64,000 bases of DNA from Pseudorhodobacter sp. MZDSW-24AT (lineage in GTDB: Bacteria; Pseudomonadota; Alphaproteobacteria; Rhodobacterales; Rhodobacteraceae), in assembly GCF_002794355.1 (NCBI RefSeq), contig NZ_PGOI01000003.1, positions 186,001 through 250,000 on the forward strand, read 5' to 3'. A program made the translations under genes and the position numbers. This document shows, one piece after another, positions 1-8,463 of the stretch (position 1 is its first letter; each line of letters opens with the position of its first letter). The notes beneath the pieces are model-generated. The model searched no databases and had not been told where the DNA came from. It saw only the letters and a program-made list of their open reading frames with translations.

Positions 1-1710
1 TTCGGCCTCATATCCCGCTTCGATTTCAGCCCCTTGGAAGCGCGCCCGCGCCAGATTGCGGTGGAAGACGGTATCTGTTGTCGCGGTGGTGGTGATCAGA
101 TCGTCAATGCGGTTGTGAAACACCGTCGCTTTGATTTGCAGGCTGTCATCCGCCGCAAAGATTCCGCCGCGCGACCAAGCGAGGCCCAGTTCCACGTTGG
201 TGGCGGTTTCCTTTTCCAGTGCCAGCGCCGGATCTTTGGTGGCAGACCAAGAATACAATTCATCCAGCGTAGGCAGTCGCTCCGTGCGCGCAAGCGAACC
301 GAAAACCGACAGATCATCTGTGAGTTTGTAGAGTGCTGCAAAGGTCAGGGCGACGGCCTCATCCTTGACTTCGGTCGCCGCAGGCACGTCTGTCCCTTGT
401 TCGCGGTTGCCAAAATCAATGCGCGCGCCCCCGATCAAGGTCAGACGATCGCCCAGCATGAGTTCTGACTGCGCATAGACGCCGATCTTGCGGTCGGTGC
501 CTTCGGGGTGAAAGCCCAAGGGACCCGCGCTGTCGGCCACGCGGCGCTGGTTGGTGGCTTGAAATCCGAAGGTCAGGAAGTTTTCCCAGCCTGCGCCCTG
601 CAGTGTTGCGGTATTCTCGACCTTGAGCAGCGCGGTGCGATAGGCATAGTCGACGTCGCAGAACACGTTCAGGTTGGACGCTGTGGGAAGGCAGGTTTGC
701 GGCGTTCCGGCAAGGGTGCGGGCGTTGCGCTGGGTGACGCTGGTGTCAGACCACGCCAATTGAACCTTTGGGTTCAACCAAGCCACATCGGTTGTGGCCT
801 GCCACTCTGCGCTGACCGTCGTGTCGGTCGTGTCGCGCTGGACGATGCCAAAAGTGTCCGCGATGACATTGCCGCCGCCGGTTTGCGACAGGGTGGCATT
901 GTCGTCATCGCTTTCAAACCGCTGTGCCGACAGCCGCAACGTTTGCGTCTCGCCGAGACGATAGGTCCCCTTTACCAAAGTCGAAGGTGCAGAGCCGCCC
1001 GTGCCGCGCAGGGTGTTTCCTGCGCCATCCTTGTAATCATTCGATGAGCGATAGCCCAAGGCAGCAAGGAACTCGGCTCCCGGCGCGGTGCGCAGGGCGA
1101 GGATGGCGGAGCCCATCATGCCATCGCCATTGCTGTCATAGCCGAGTTTCAGCCGCGCAGCCCCGGTCTTGCCTTCGGGAATGAAATCGCCTGCGTCCTT
1201 GGTTTCAAAGTTCACGGTACCGCCGATGGCGCCAGAGCCATAAAGCACCGCCGAACCGGGACCGCGCAGCACCTCGACCCGCTTGTAAAGCTCGGGTTCT
1301 GTGAAGAAGGACCCAAGACGATATTGTTCATAGAATTTGGGCACACCGTCGACGTTGACGATGATGCGCGCCTCGCTGGCGGTCTGCTCGGTGGTGCCGA
1401 TGCCACGAATGTTGAAGGCTGTTCCCAAGGGCCGGTCCGAACCCGCGGTCTGCACACCGGGCACGTTTCGGAACATCTGGCTGATGGTCGCGGGCTGTTC
1501 GCGGTCGATGTCTTCCTGCTCGACGGCGGTCACCGCCTGCGGGGTGTCGATGGCCACCTTCTGTTGCCCCGCCCCGAGAATCAGACGGCCCAGAAACGTG
1601 CCGTTGCTTTCCTGCGCGGAAACAGGTGCGGCAATCGCAATGACGGCGGCGGTTGTCAGAAGGCGGGCAAGGCCCGGAATGGCCGTAGGCCTTTGGAAAA
1701 TTGGATACAT
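1..1710 (-). CDS. hmuR: TonB-dependent heme/hemoglobin receptor (3' end beyond window)
   Basis: Outer-membrane receptor that would carry heme into the periplasm using TonB energy. The 570 visible residues start with a signal peptide (MYPIFQRPTAIPG... to VSAQE). A plug domain follows, with VNVDGVP, RVEVLRGPGSAVLYGSGAIGG and NFET, typical of the family, and then long alternating strands ending in ELGLAWSRGG near the window edge. The ATG at 1710 is the first in frame and precedes the signal peptide directly. The gene is divergent from hmuSTUV, which supports heme rather than siderophore as ligand. The C-terminal strand lies outside the window. Confidence 0.9.
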   Translation of the reverse strand, partial: MYPIFQRPTAIPGLARLLTTAAVIAIAAPVSAQESNGTFLGRLILGAGQQKVAIDTPQAVTAVEQEDIDREQPATISQMFRNVPGVQTAGSDRPLGTAFNIRGIGTTEQTASEARIIVNVDGVPKFYEQYRLGSFFTEPELYKRVEVLRGPGSAVLYGSGAIGGTVNFETKDAGDFIPEGKTGAARLKLGYDSNGDGMMGSAILALRTAPGAEFLAALGYRSSNDYKDGAGNTLRGTGGSAPSTLVKGTYRLGETQTLRLSAQRFESDDDNATLSQTGGGNVIADTFGIVQRDTTDTTVSAEWQATTDVAWLNPKVQLAWSDTSVTQRNARTLAGTPQTCLPTASNLNVFCDVDYAYRTALLKVENTATLQGAGWENFLTFGFQATNQRRVADSAGPLGFHPEGTDRKIGVYAQSELMLGDRLTLIGGARIDFGNREQGTDVPAATEVKDEAVALTFAALYKLTDDLSVFGSLARTERLPTLDELYSWSATKDPALALEKETATNVELGLAWSRGGIFAADDSLQIKATVFHNRIDDLITTTATTDTVFHRNLARARFQGAEIEAGYEAE

Positions 1711-1808
1711 GCTGTCCCCTCGGTCGCGACGATAATGGTCGGCTGGCGGAACGCTGGCACCCGGCGGGATCGGCTCTTGACCCCGTTGACGACGGCTTCT
1801 AGATTGCC

Positions 1809-1823
1809 TGAGCAAATTCGTCA
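1809..1823. promoter_or_regulatory. Candidate Iron-Rhodo-box (TGA-N9-TCA)
   Basis: The intergenic gap between hmuR and hmuS contains TGA GCAAATTCG TCA, an exact TGA-N9-TCA palindrome. Comparative genomics has proposed this arrangement as the iron-responsive operator of Rhodobacterales. It lies about 100 bases upstream of hmuR and 80 bases upstream of hmuS, so one site could govern both. The pattern is short and could occur by chance; its position is the main support. Confidence 0.5.
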
Positions 1824-1901
1824 AGTATTGCCACGCGCCATCCAGCTGTGGGGCCAAGCCCTCGCCAGACATGCGTCTCTCCCATGTCAAAGGATGCCGT
1901 C

Positions 1902-2942
1902 ATGCTGCTTTCACCCGACCTTTCCGCCCGCATTGCCGAGGCGCGTGCCACCCACCCCAAACACCGCGAGCGTGATCTGGCTGCCGTGATTGGCATATCT
2001 GAGGCGCATCTGCTTGCCGCCGAAGTGGGGGCCGCAGTGACCCGGATCATCGCGGATCCGGCAAGGCTGATCCCGCATGTCGGCAAGATGGGGGATGTGA
2101 TGGCGCTGACCCGCAACGAGAGTGCAGTGCATGAACGGCGCGGAAGCTATCTTGGCTTTCATGCCGGGCCCCATGCCGCGATGGTTCTGGGCGAAGAGAT
2201 CGACCTGCGCATCTTCCCGCGCCATTGGGTGCATGGCTTTGCTGTGGCGCGTGAAACCGATCAGGGCGTGAAGCGCAGCCTTCAGGTCTTCGATGCCGCA
2301 GGAGATGCGGTGCACAAGGTGCATCTGGGGCCAGACTCCGATGTGGCTGCCTTTGACTGCGCAGTGGCAGACCTTGCGCTGCCGGTAGATGCCGCCTTCC
2401 AGATTGCTCCCCGCGCCGAAGTGGATGGCCCCCGCATCGTTGAGGACAAGATCTGGGCGCTGCGCAGCGAATGGGCGCAGATGTCCGACACACATCAGTT
2501 TCTGGCGATGGTGCGCAAGTTGAAGATGAACCGTCTGGGCGCAAACCGTGCTGTGGGGCCGGAGTATGCGCAGCGTTTGCCCGTGGATGCGGTCTCACGC
2601 GCGCTGGAGCAGTCTGCTGCCGAGGCGTTGAAGATCATGATCTTTGTCGGGAATGACGGCTGCATCCAGATTCATTCCGGCCCGGTTCAGCGCATCGCAC
2701 CGATGGGGCCATGGCAGAATGTGCTGGACCCGCGCTTCAATCTGCATCTGCGAGTCGATCACATCGCCGAGGTCTGGCGTGTGGTCAAACCCACGAAGCG
2801 TGGGCCAGCCATTTCGATCGAGGCCTTTGATGCCGAAGGGCGGCTGATCCTGCAGATGTTTGGCAAACGCGCCGAGGCCGATACCGACACGCGCGGCTGG
2901 GACCGGCTGACCGAAACCCTGCTGGCCGAGGTGATGGCATGA
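1902..2942 (+). CDS. hmuS: Hemin-degrading / heme-trafficking factor HmuS
   Basis: Cytoplasmic protein of the HmuS/ChuS/HemS family that receives or breaks down imported heme. About 346 residues, the usual length, built of two similar halves: an N-terminal block with GDVMALTRNESAVHERRG and a C-terminal block with GNDGCIQIHSGPVQRI and NLHLRVDHIAEVW. The ATG at 1902 is chosen because AAAGGA lies 7 bases upstream. An in-frame ATG at 1884 (adding MSKDAV) is possible but has no clear ribosome site. The gene overlaps hmuT by 4 bases (ATGA), so translation is probably coupled. The upstream TGA-N9-TCA palindrome suggests iron control. Confidence 0.88.
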   Translation: MLLSPDLSARIAEARATHPKHRERDLAAVIGISEAHLLAAEVGAAVTRIIADPARLIPHVGKMGDVMALTRNESAVHERRGSYLGFHAGPHAAMVLGEEIDLRIFPRHWVHGFAVARETDQGVKRSLQVFDAAGDAVHKVHLGPDSDVAAFDCAVADLALPVDAAFQIAPRAEVDGPRIVEDKIWALRSEWAQMSDTHQFLAMVRKLKMNRLGANRAVGPEYAQRLPVDAVSRALEQSAAEALKIMIFVGNDGCIQIHSGPVQRIAPMGPWQNVLDPRFNLHLRVDHIAEVWRVVKPTKRGPAISIEAFDAEGRLILQMFGKRAEADTDTRGWDRLTETLLAEVMA

Positions 2943-3829
2943 CCGGACGCTCGCTTTTGACGGTCGGACGCTTTCACGCGAGCTTGACCGCTATTTTGTT
3001 GGTGGCCTCAGTGGCGACCAGTGCGCGCGCGGAGGAGGGGCCTCAGCGTGTGGTGGCGGCAGGCGGATCGGCGGCAGAGATTGTCTATGCCTTGGGGCAA
3101 GGCGACCGGCTGATCGCACGCGACACCACGTCGAGCTATCCCGAGGCGGTGCTCGCCTTGCCTGATGTGGGATATGTGCGGCAACTCTCGCCCGAGAACC
3201 TGATCGCGATGGACCCAGACCTTATTCTGGCGGAACATGATGCAGGCCCGCCGGAGACCATTGAAATCCTGACCCATGCCGGGGTGCCGATGGTGACGCT
3301 GCCTCAAGCCCTTACCCCGGCAGATGTGCTGGCCAAGATCGCTGCCACGGCCGAGGCCTTGGGGGTGCCCGAAGCGGGAGCGGCGCTGGCCGAGAAAACG
3401 AGCGCCGATTTCGACGCTGCCGCGGCAGCGGCCGCATCGATGCCTGCGCGTCCACGCGTGCTGTTTGTCCTCTCGCTTCAAGGGGGGCGTATTCTTGCGG
3501 CGGGCGACGATACCTCTGCCGCCGCGATGATCGGTCTGGCGGGCGGGGTCAATGCGGTGGAGGGCCTGTCGGGCTACAAACCCTTGACGGATGAGGCGGC
3601 CATCGCGGCGGCACCGGATGTGATTCTGGCGATGGATCGCGGCGGAGATCTGGAGGTCGAAGCCAGTGAATTGGTCGCGCAACCGGCGCTGGCGCTGACG
3701 CCTGCGGGCCAAGCAGGGCTGGTGATCCGCATGGATGGACTGTATCTTTTGGGCTTTGGTCCGCGCACCGGGGCAGCGGCGCTTGAGTTGAACGCGGCTT
3801 TGCGTGCGGCAGTCGAGGAGAAAGGTTGA
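2939..3829 (+). CDS. hmuT: Periplasmic heme-binding protein HmuT
   Basis: Substrate-binding protein of the heme ABC importer, expected in the periplasm. 296 residues with a signal peptide ending near ATSARAEEG, then RVVAAGGSAAEIVYALG, DVGYVRQLSPENLIAMDPDLILAE and GLSGYKPLTDEAAIAAAPDVILAM. These are characteristic of the class III (BtuF/FhuD-like) periplasmic-binding fold. It overlaps hmuS by 4 bases and its stop TGA shares a base with the hmuU ATG, so it is inside one operon. The order S-T-U-V is the usual one for alphaproteobacterial heme uptake. Confidence 0.9.
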   Translation: MTGRSLLTVGRFHASLTAILLVASVATSARAEEGPQRVVAAGGSAAEIVYALGQGDRLIARDTTSSYPEAVLALPDVGYVRQLSPENLIAMDPDLILAEHDAGPPETIEILTHAGVPMVTLPQALTPADVLAKIAATAEALGVPEAGAALAEKTSADFDAAAAAAASMPARPRVLFVLSLQGGRILAAGDDTSAAAMIGLAGGVNAVEGLSGYKPLTDEAAIAAAPDVILAMDRGGDLEVEASELVAQPALALTPAGQAGLVIRMDGLYLLGFGPRTGAAALELNAALRAAVEEKG

Positions 3830-4881
3830 TGGTCGCGCTGGATTGTCCCCGCTTGGAAGGGGGGAGGGATCATCAGGCGCGCCTGACCTGTTGCGCTCTC
3901 GCCGTTGCCTTGGCGGTGACCATGCTCATGAGCCTGTCGCATGGCGCATCCGGCGTTTCTTTGTGGTCTTTGACCTTGGGTGATGCGATGCCTGCGCGCG
4001 ACCGGCTGATCCTGTGGGAAATCCGGCTTCCGCGCATGCTGACGGGCATTCTGGTGGGTGCTTCCTTGGCGATGGCGGGGGCGGTGATGCAGGGTCTGTT
4101 CCGCAACCCGCTGGCCGATCCGGGGCTGGTGGGCGTGGGAGCAGGGGCCGGGCTGGGCGCTGTTCTTGCCATCGTTTTGGGGGGGATGGCGCCGCTTTGG
4201 CTTGGCGCGGCGCTGGGCTATCATCTGGTGCCGGTGGCTGCGTTTCTGGGGGGATGGCTGTCGACGTTGCTGCTCTACCGTGTGGCAACGCGCTCTGGGC
4301 GAACCTCTGTGGCGACGATGCTGCTGGCGGGCATTGCGCTGGGCGCTTTGGCGGGTGCCGTCACGGGGGTGCTGGTCTACATCGCCGATGACCGCCAATT
4401 GCGCGATCTGACCTTCTGGGGCTTGGGCAGTCTGGGTGGCGCCAGCTGGCCCAAGCTGATGGCGGCAGGTCCGGTGATGATCTTGGCGCTGGTGGCCGCA
4501 CCCTTTCTGGCCCGGGGGCTCAACGGTTTGGCCTTGGGAGAAGCGGCGGCACATCACATCGGTCTGCCGGTTCAGCGTGTGAAAACGGTTGCCATCCTGA
4601 CCGTGGCGGCCGCCACCGGTGCGGCTGTGGCGGTGGCGGGAGGGATCGGCTTTATCGGAATTGTCGTGCCGCATCTGCTCCGACTGGCGACCGGGCCGGA
4701 CCATCGCTTCTTGCTGATCAACGCCGGTTTGGCGGGGGCGATCTTGTTGCTGCTGGCGGATCTGATCGCGCGCAGCATCATCGCGCCCGCGGAGTTGCCG
4801 ATTGGCATTGTGACCGCAACCTTGGGGGCCCCGGTGTTCTTGTGGATTTTGCTGCGCCGACGTGGAGTGGTGGATCTGTGA
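3829..4881 (+). CDS. hmuU: Heme ABC transporter permease HmuU
   Basis: Inner-membrane permease of the FecCD/BtuC family, about 350 residues with roughly nine or ten hydrophobic segments. Family signatures visible are ETRLPR-like WEIRLPRMLTGILVGASLAMAG near residue 65, FRNPLADPGLVGVGAGAG, and GGIGFIGIVVPHLLR near residue 265. The ATG at 3829 is chosen; a TTG directly before it would add one residue. The start overlaps the hmuT stop by one base and the end overlaps the hmuV start by one base, consistent with co-translation. Confidence 0.92.
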   Translation: MVALDCPRLEGGRDHQARLTCCALAVALAVTMLMSLSHGASGVSLWSLTLGDAMPARDRLILWEIRLPRMLTGILVGASLAMAGAVMQGLFRNPLADPGLVGVGAGAGLGAVLAIVLGGMAPLWLGAALGYHLVPVAAFLGGWLSTLLLYRVATRSGRTSVATMLLAGIALGALAGAVTGVLVYIADDRQLRDLTFWGLGSLGGASWPKLMAAGPVMILALVAAPFLARGLNGLALGEAAAHHIGLPVQRVKTVAILTVAAATGAAVAVAGGIGFIGIVVPHLLRLATGPDHRFLLINAGLAGAILLLLADLIARSIIAPAELPIGIVTATLGAPVFLWILLRRRGVVDL

Positions 4882-5669
4882 TGCTGGTCGCGGAAGATAT
4901 ACGCGTGGTTCTTGGCAAGGCCGCCGTCTTGCACGGGATTACCGCCGAAGCGCACGCGGGTGAGGTGACGGTCATCGTGGGCCCCAATGGCTCGGGCAAG
5001 ACAACACTGCTGCGCGCCTTGACGGGCGATGTCGGCTTTCGGGGGCGGGTCCGGCTGAACGGTCGCGATTGTTCGGAATTGCAAGCATGGGAACTGGCAG
5101 CGCTGCGCGGGGTGTTGCCGCAGGCTTCCGCCTTGGCCTTTCCCTTTACCGTCGCCGAGGTCGTGCGGTTGGGTCTGACTGCCGCCGTCCATGCCGACCG
5201 TGGCGATCTTGTGGCGCGTGCCTTGGCGGCGGTGGATATGCTGGGATTTGCTGCCCGTCTGTATCAGGAGCTTTCCGGAGGCCAACAGGCGCGGGTGCAA
5301 CTGGCCCGGGTGCTGGTCCAGGTCTGGGAGCCGGTGGTCGACGGCGTGCCGCGCTGGTTGTTTCTGGACGAGCCGGTGGCCAGCCTTGACATCGCGCATC
5401 AGCTGGATGTGATCGGGCTGATGCGCGGTTTTGCCGAGCGGGGCGGCGGCGTGGTGAGCGTTCTGCATGACCTGAACCTGACGGCCATGGTCGCGGATCG
5501 GGTTTGGCTGATGGATCAGGGGCGTCTGACCGGCCAAGGGTCCGTGACCCAAGTGCTGACCGATGAGGCGCTTGAGCGTGCCTATGGGTGTCGCCTGCGG
5601 GTGGGCTGCTTGCCGCCTGCCGGCGGTTGGTTCGCCTTGCCGCAAGCGGTTGGAGGGCAGGGCACCTAA
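4881..5669 (+). CDS. hmuV: Heme ABC transporter ATP-binding protein HmuV
   Basis: Cytoplasmic ATPase that powers HmuTU. 262 residues with Walker A GPNGSGKTTLL (about residue 36), signature LSGGQQARVQLARVL, Walker B WLFLDEP, D-loop SLD and switch histidine in SVLHDLN. The ATG at 4881 shares its A with the hmuU stop. An upstream in-frame start would add 13 residues overlapping hmuU with no gain. Length and order match HmuV. A gene-free stretch of 184 bases follows before the SH3b gene; I see no clear terminator there. Confidence 0.92.
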   Translation: MLVAEDIRVVLGKAAVLHGITAEAHAGEVTVIVGPNGSGKTTLLRALTGDVGFRGRVRLNGRDCSELQAWELAALRGVLPQASALAFPFTVAEVVRLGLTAAVHADRGDLVARALAAVDMLGFAARLYQELSGGQQARVQLARVLVQVWEPVVDGVPRWLFLDEPVASLDIAHQLDVIGLMRGFAERGGGVVSVLHDLNLTAMVADRVWLMDQGRLTGQGSVTQVLTDEALERAYGCRLRVGCLPPAGGWFALPQAVGGQGT

Positions 5670-5853
5670 GCCTTTTGGCGGATAGGAGGTCCGCTGTTTG
5701 CCCTTCCGCTTGCGCGGCGGGGCGCGGGAGACGGGCCGCCCTGCACAGGCGCCGCGCGCTGGCAAAGACCAGCCGAGCGGGTTTTTCGGCGGGTTGCCGC
5801 GCAAGGGATTTGGCGGGTAAAGCTGCAGCGAGGCAGAACAACAGGAGAAACAG

Positions 5854-6153
5854 ATGCGCAGAGTGGTCTTTGCCGCATTGTCCGCAGCTTTGACCGGGTT
5901 TGGCGGCTCGGCCCCGGCCTATGCCGAGCGGGCGGGGTATTATGAGGTTACGGCAGTCGCGGCGGACGACATGCTGAAAATGCGTGCGGGACCTGGCACC
6001 GGTTACAAGGTGATCGCGGGCTTTCCGAATGGAACGGTGTTCTGGGTCCACAGCTGCGAACAAACAGGCAGCACCCGCTGGTGCCGCGTGTCCTTGAAAC
6101 AGGCGCGCGGATTGAAAGGTTTTGTCTCGCGCGCCTATCTCAAGGAAAACTAA
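5854..6153 (+). CDS. Secreted SH3b-domain protein
   Basis: 99-residue protein with a probable signal peptide (MRRVVFAALSAALTGFGGSAPAYAE). A single bacterial SH3 domain follows: MLKMRAGPGTGYKVIAGFPNGTVFWV near residues 45-70, then WCRV and GFVSRAYL. Two cysteines (in HSCEQ and RWCRV) could pair in the periplasm. SH3b domains usually bind peptidoglycan or other envelope partners; no catalytic domain is present. AGGAG lies 7 bases before the ATG. It sits 184 bases after hmuV on the same strand, but a shared function is not evident. Confidence 0.75.
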   Translation: MRRVVFAALSAALTGFGGSAPAYAERAGYYEVTAVAADDMLKMRAGPGTGYKVIAGFPNGTVFWVHSCEQTGSTRWCRVSLKQARGLKGFVSRAYLKEN

Positions 6154-6181
6154 AAGGGCCAAAGCCCTGAGGCCTTTGGGT

Positions 6182-7192
6182 TCAGGCTGGCAGGGCGGTG
6201 TAGTCGTTGACATACCAATCCACAAAGGACTGCACGCCCGCCACAAAATCAGTGCCGGGACGCGCGCCTGTCAAAGCGGTCAGCAGCTTGGCATCCGCCC
6301 AAGTGGCGGGAACATCGCCGGGCTGCATGTCCATGTAATTGCGGATCGCCTTGCGCCCGGTTGCCGCCTCGATCGCGTCGATGAAATCTTCCAGCCGGAC
6401 CTTGTCGGAATTGCCGATGTTGACCACCCGCCAAGGCGCGACGGGCGAGAGACTGTCGTTTGCGACCGCCGGGCCTGAGCCGGGAATGGCGTCGAACAGA
6501 TGCCGGATGCCGCGCACCAGATCATCAACAAAGGTGAAGTCGCGCCACATGTTGCCGTGATTGTACACGTCAATCGGGGTGCCGTTCAGGATGGCCTTGG
6601 TGAATTTGAACAGCGCCATATCGGGGCGGCCCCATGGTCCGTAAACGGTGAAGAAGCGGAACATGGTGATCGGAAGTCCATGGATATGCGCCCAAGAATG
6701 GGCCATCGCTTCGTTGGCCTTCTTGGTTGCGGCATAGAAAGACATCTGCGTATCGGCCTTATGCGTTTCGGCATAGGGCATCTCGGCGTTGGCACCATAG
6801 ACAGAACTGGTCGAGGCCATCAGAAGATGGGCCGGGCGGGTTTCGAGTGCTGCCTGCATCACATTGAAGGTGCCGACGATATTGGCGTCGACATAGGCGC
6901 GGGGATTGTCGATCGAGTAGCGCACGCCCGCCTGCGCGGCGAGATGCACGATGATATCGGCGCGCGCGGTTCTGACACGCTCGGAAAGCGTTGTCGCATC
7001 TTCGAGCAGGGCACGGGTCATGTGAAACTGCGGGTAATTCGACAGGAGGGCGATGCGGCGCTCTTTCAGGGCGACGTCGTAGTAATCCGTCATGCCGTCA
7101 TAGCCATGCACCGTCCAGCCTTCTTCCAGCAGAAGGCGAGACAAGTGAAAGCCGATAAAGCCGGCAGCGCCTGTCACAAATGCGGTTTTCAT
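6182..7192 (-). CDS. NAD-dependent epimerase, probably UDP-glucuronate 4-epimerase
   Basis: Extended short-chain dehydrogenase/reductase acting on nucleotide sugars. 336 residues with FVTGAAGFIGFHL (NAD-binding, residue 4 on), HLAAQAGVRYSIDNPRAYVDANIVGT, substrate Ser in ASTSSVYG, catalytic YAATK, and FFTVYGPWGRPDMALFKFT. The last motif and NHGNMWRDFTFVDD are close to bacterial UDP-glucuronate 4-epimerases used for capsule, LPS or exopolysaccharide precursors. The ATG at 7192 is taken; an immediately upstream TTG would add one residue. It is not in an obvious polysaccharide operon here. Its end is 28 bases from the convergent SH3b gene. Confidence 0.85.
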   Translation of the reverse strand: MKTAFVTGAAGFIGFHLSRLLLEEGWTVHGYDGMTDYYDVALKERRIALLSNYPQFHMTRALLEDATTLSERVRTARADIIVHLAAQAGVRYSIDNPRAYVDANIVGTFNVMQAALETRPAHLLMASTSSVYGANAEMPYAETHKADTQMSFYAATKKANEAMAHSWAHIHGLPITMFRFFTVYGPWGRPDMALFKFTKAILNGTPIDVYNHGNMWRDFTFVDDLVRGIRHLFDAIPGSGPAVANDSLSPVAPWRVVNIGNSDKVRLEDFIDAIEAATGRKAIRNYMDMQPGDVPATWADAKLLTALTGARPGTDFVAGVQSFVDWYVNDYTALPA

Positions 7193-7458
7193 CAAATTCT
7201 GGCTCCAAAAAAGGGTCGTCTCACAATTCGTGGCATCCTAGTGCGCAAACACTTGCCACACCAGAGCCCGCGGGCGCGGCGAGCCCGATGGACGTTTGAG
7301 TGCGATGCCAGTATAGGTCGCGGACATTCGTGGCAGAGCTGACATTTTCACTAGATCAAGCGCGCTATCCGGTAGGCCTTTGCCACCCTGTGAGACGAGG
7401 CGCGCCGTGGGGTGCCACAGCCGTTACCTTTTCTGTTTTTTCGCGAGACTCTGTGCAA

Positions 7459-8463
7459 ATGATTGATCCTTCGCCAAATGCCCAAAGATTGGACGCGCAC
7501 CGGCTTTCGGTGGCACCAATGATGGAGTGGACGGACCGTCACTGTCGCGTTTTTCATCGTCTGATGACGCGGCGCGCCATGCTTTATACCGAGATGGTCA
7601 CGGCGGCGGCCATCCTGCACGGGGCTCGGCCGCGTTTGCTGGATTACAGTGTGGTGGAGCACCCTGTGGCGCTGCAACTGGGCGGTTCGGTGCCATCGGA
7701 ACTGGCAGAAGCGGTGCGGATCGCGCGCGATTGGGGCTATGACGAGATCAATCTGAATGTTGGCTGCCCGTCGGACCGGGTGCAATCCGGGTGTTTCGGC
7801 GCGGTGCTGATGGAGCGTCCGGCGCTGGTGGCCGACTGCGTGGCCGCGATGCAGGCGGAATCGCCGGTCCCGGTAACCGTAAAGTGCCGTATAGGGGTGG
7901 ATGACCAAGTTCCCGAGGAGGTGCTGCCTGATTTCATTGACCAAGTGTCTCGCGCAGGCGTGCGCCATTTTATCATCCACGCCCGCAAGGCGTGGTTGCA
8001 GGGCCTGTCGCCCAAGGAAAACCGCGAGATCCCGCCTTTGGATTACCCGCTGGTGTTTCGGATGAAGCAGGCTTTCCCCGATCTGACCATTTGCATCAAT
8101 GGCGGTGTGGCCACTCTGCCGCAGGCGAAAGAGATGCTTGAGCGGGGGATAGATGGGGTGATGATCGGGCGCGCGGCCTACCACGACCCGGCAGGGACGC
8201 TGATTGGCGCGGATGCGCTGTGGGGCGATGACCATGCGCCGGATGCGCATGCGGTGGTGCGCGCGATGAAGCCTTATATCGCGGCACATCTCGAGCAAGG
8301 GGGACGCCTGCACCAGATCACCCGGCATATGCTGGGGCTGTTCGCGGGGCGGCCCGGTGCGCGTGGGTGGCGGCGGGTGTTGTCGGAAGGCGCCACCCGC
8401 GAGGGGGCAGGGCTTGATCTGCTTGATCAGGCCTTGGCGCAGGTTCAGGTCGAGGCGGCCTGA
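7459..8463 (+). CDS. dusA: tRNA-dihydrouridine(20/20a) synthase DusA
   Basis: FMN-dependent enzyme that reduces uridine to dihydrouridine in the tRNA D-loop. 334 residues with LSVAPMMEWTDRHCRVF at the start, catalytic Cys in LNVGCPSDRVQSGCFGA, VKCRIGVDD, FIIHARKAWLQGLSPKENREIPPL and a C-terminal helical domain (ITRHMLGLFAGRPGARGWRR). EWTDRH and WLQGLSPKEN point to DusA rather than DusB or DusC. The ATG at 7459 gives the family length; the open frame continues upstream to 7300 but that part has no homologous look. The 263 bases before it hold only the divergent start of the epimerase gene and no feature I can name. The 3' end overlaps the convergent MFS gene by 19 bases. Confidence 0.92.
   Translation: MIDPSPNAQRLDAHRLSVAPMMEWTDRHCRVFHRLMTRRAMLYTEMVTAAAILHGARPRLLDYSVVEHPVALQLGGSVPSELAEAVRIARDWGYDEINLNVGCPSDRVQSGCFGAVLMERPALVADCVAAMQAESPVPVTVKCRIGVDDQVPEEVLPDFIDQVSRAGVRHFIIHARKAWLQGLSPKENREIPPLDYPLVFRMKQAFPDLTICINGGVATLPQAKEMLERGIDGVMIGRAAYHDPAGTLIGADALWGDDHAPDAHAVVRAMKPYIAAHLEQGGRLHQITRHMLGLFAGRPGARGWRRVLSEGATREGAGLDLLDQALAQVQVEAA

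Noticed and set aside
6158-6180. Small stem between SH3b gene and epimerase gene
   Set aside because: Imperfect 6-8 base stem with no U-run; too weak to support a terminator.
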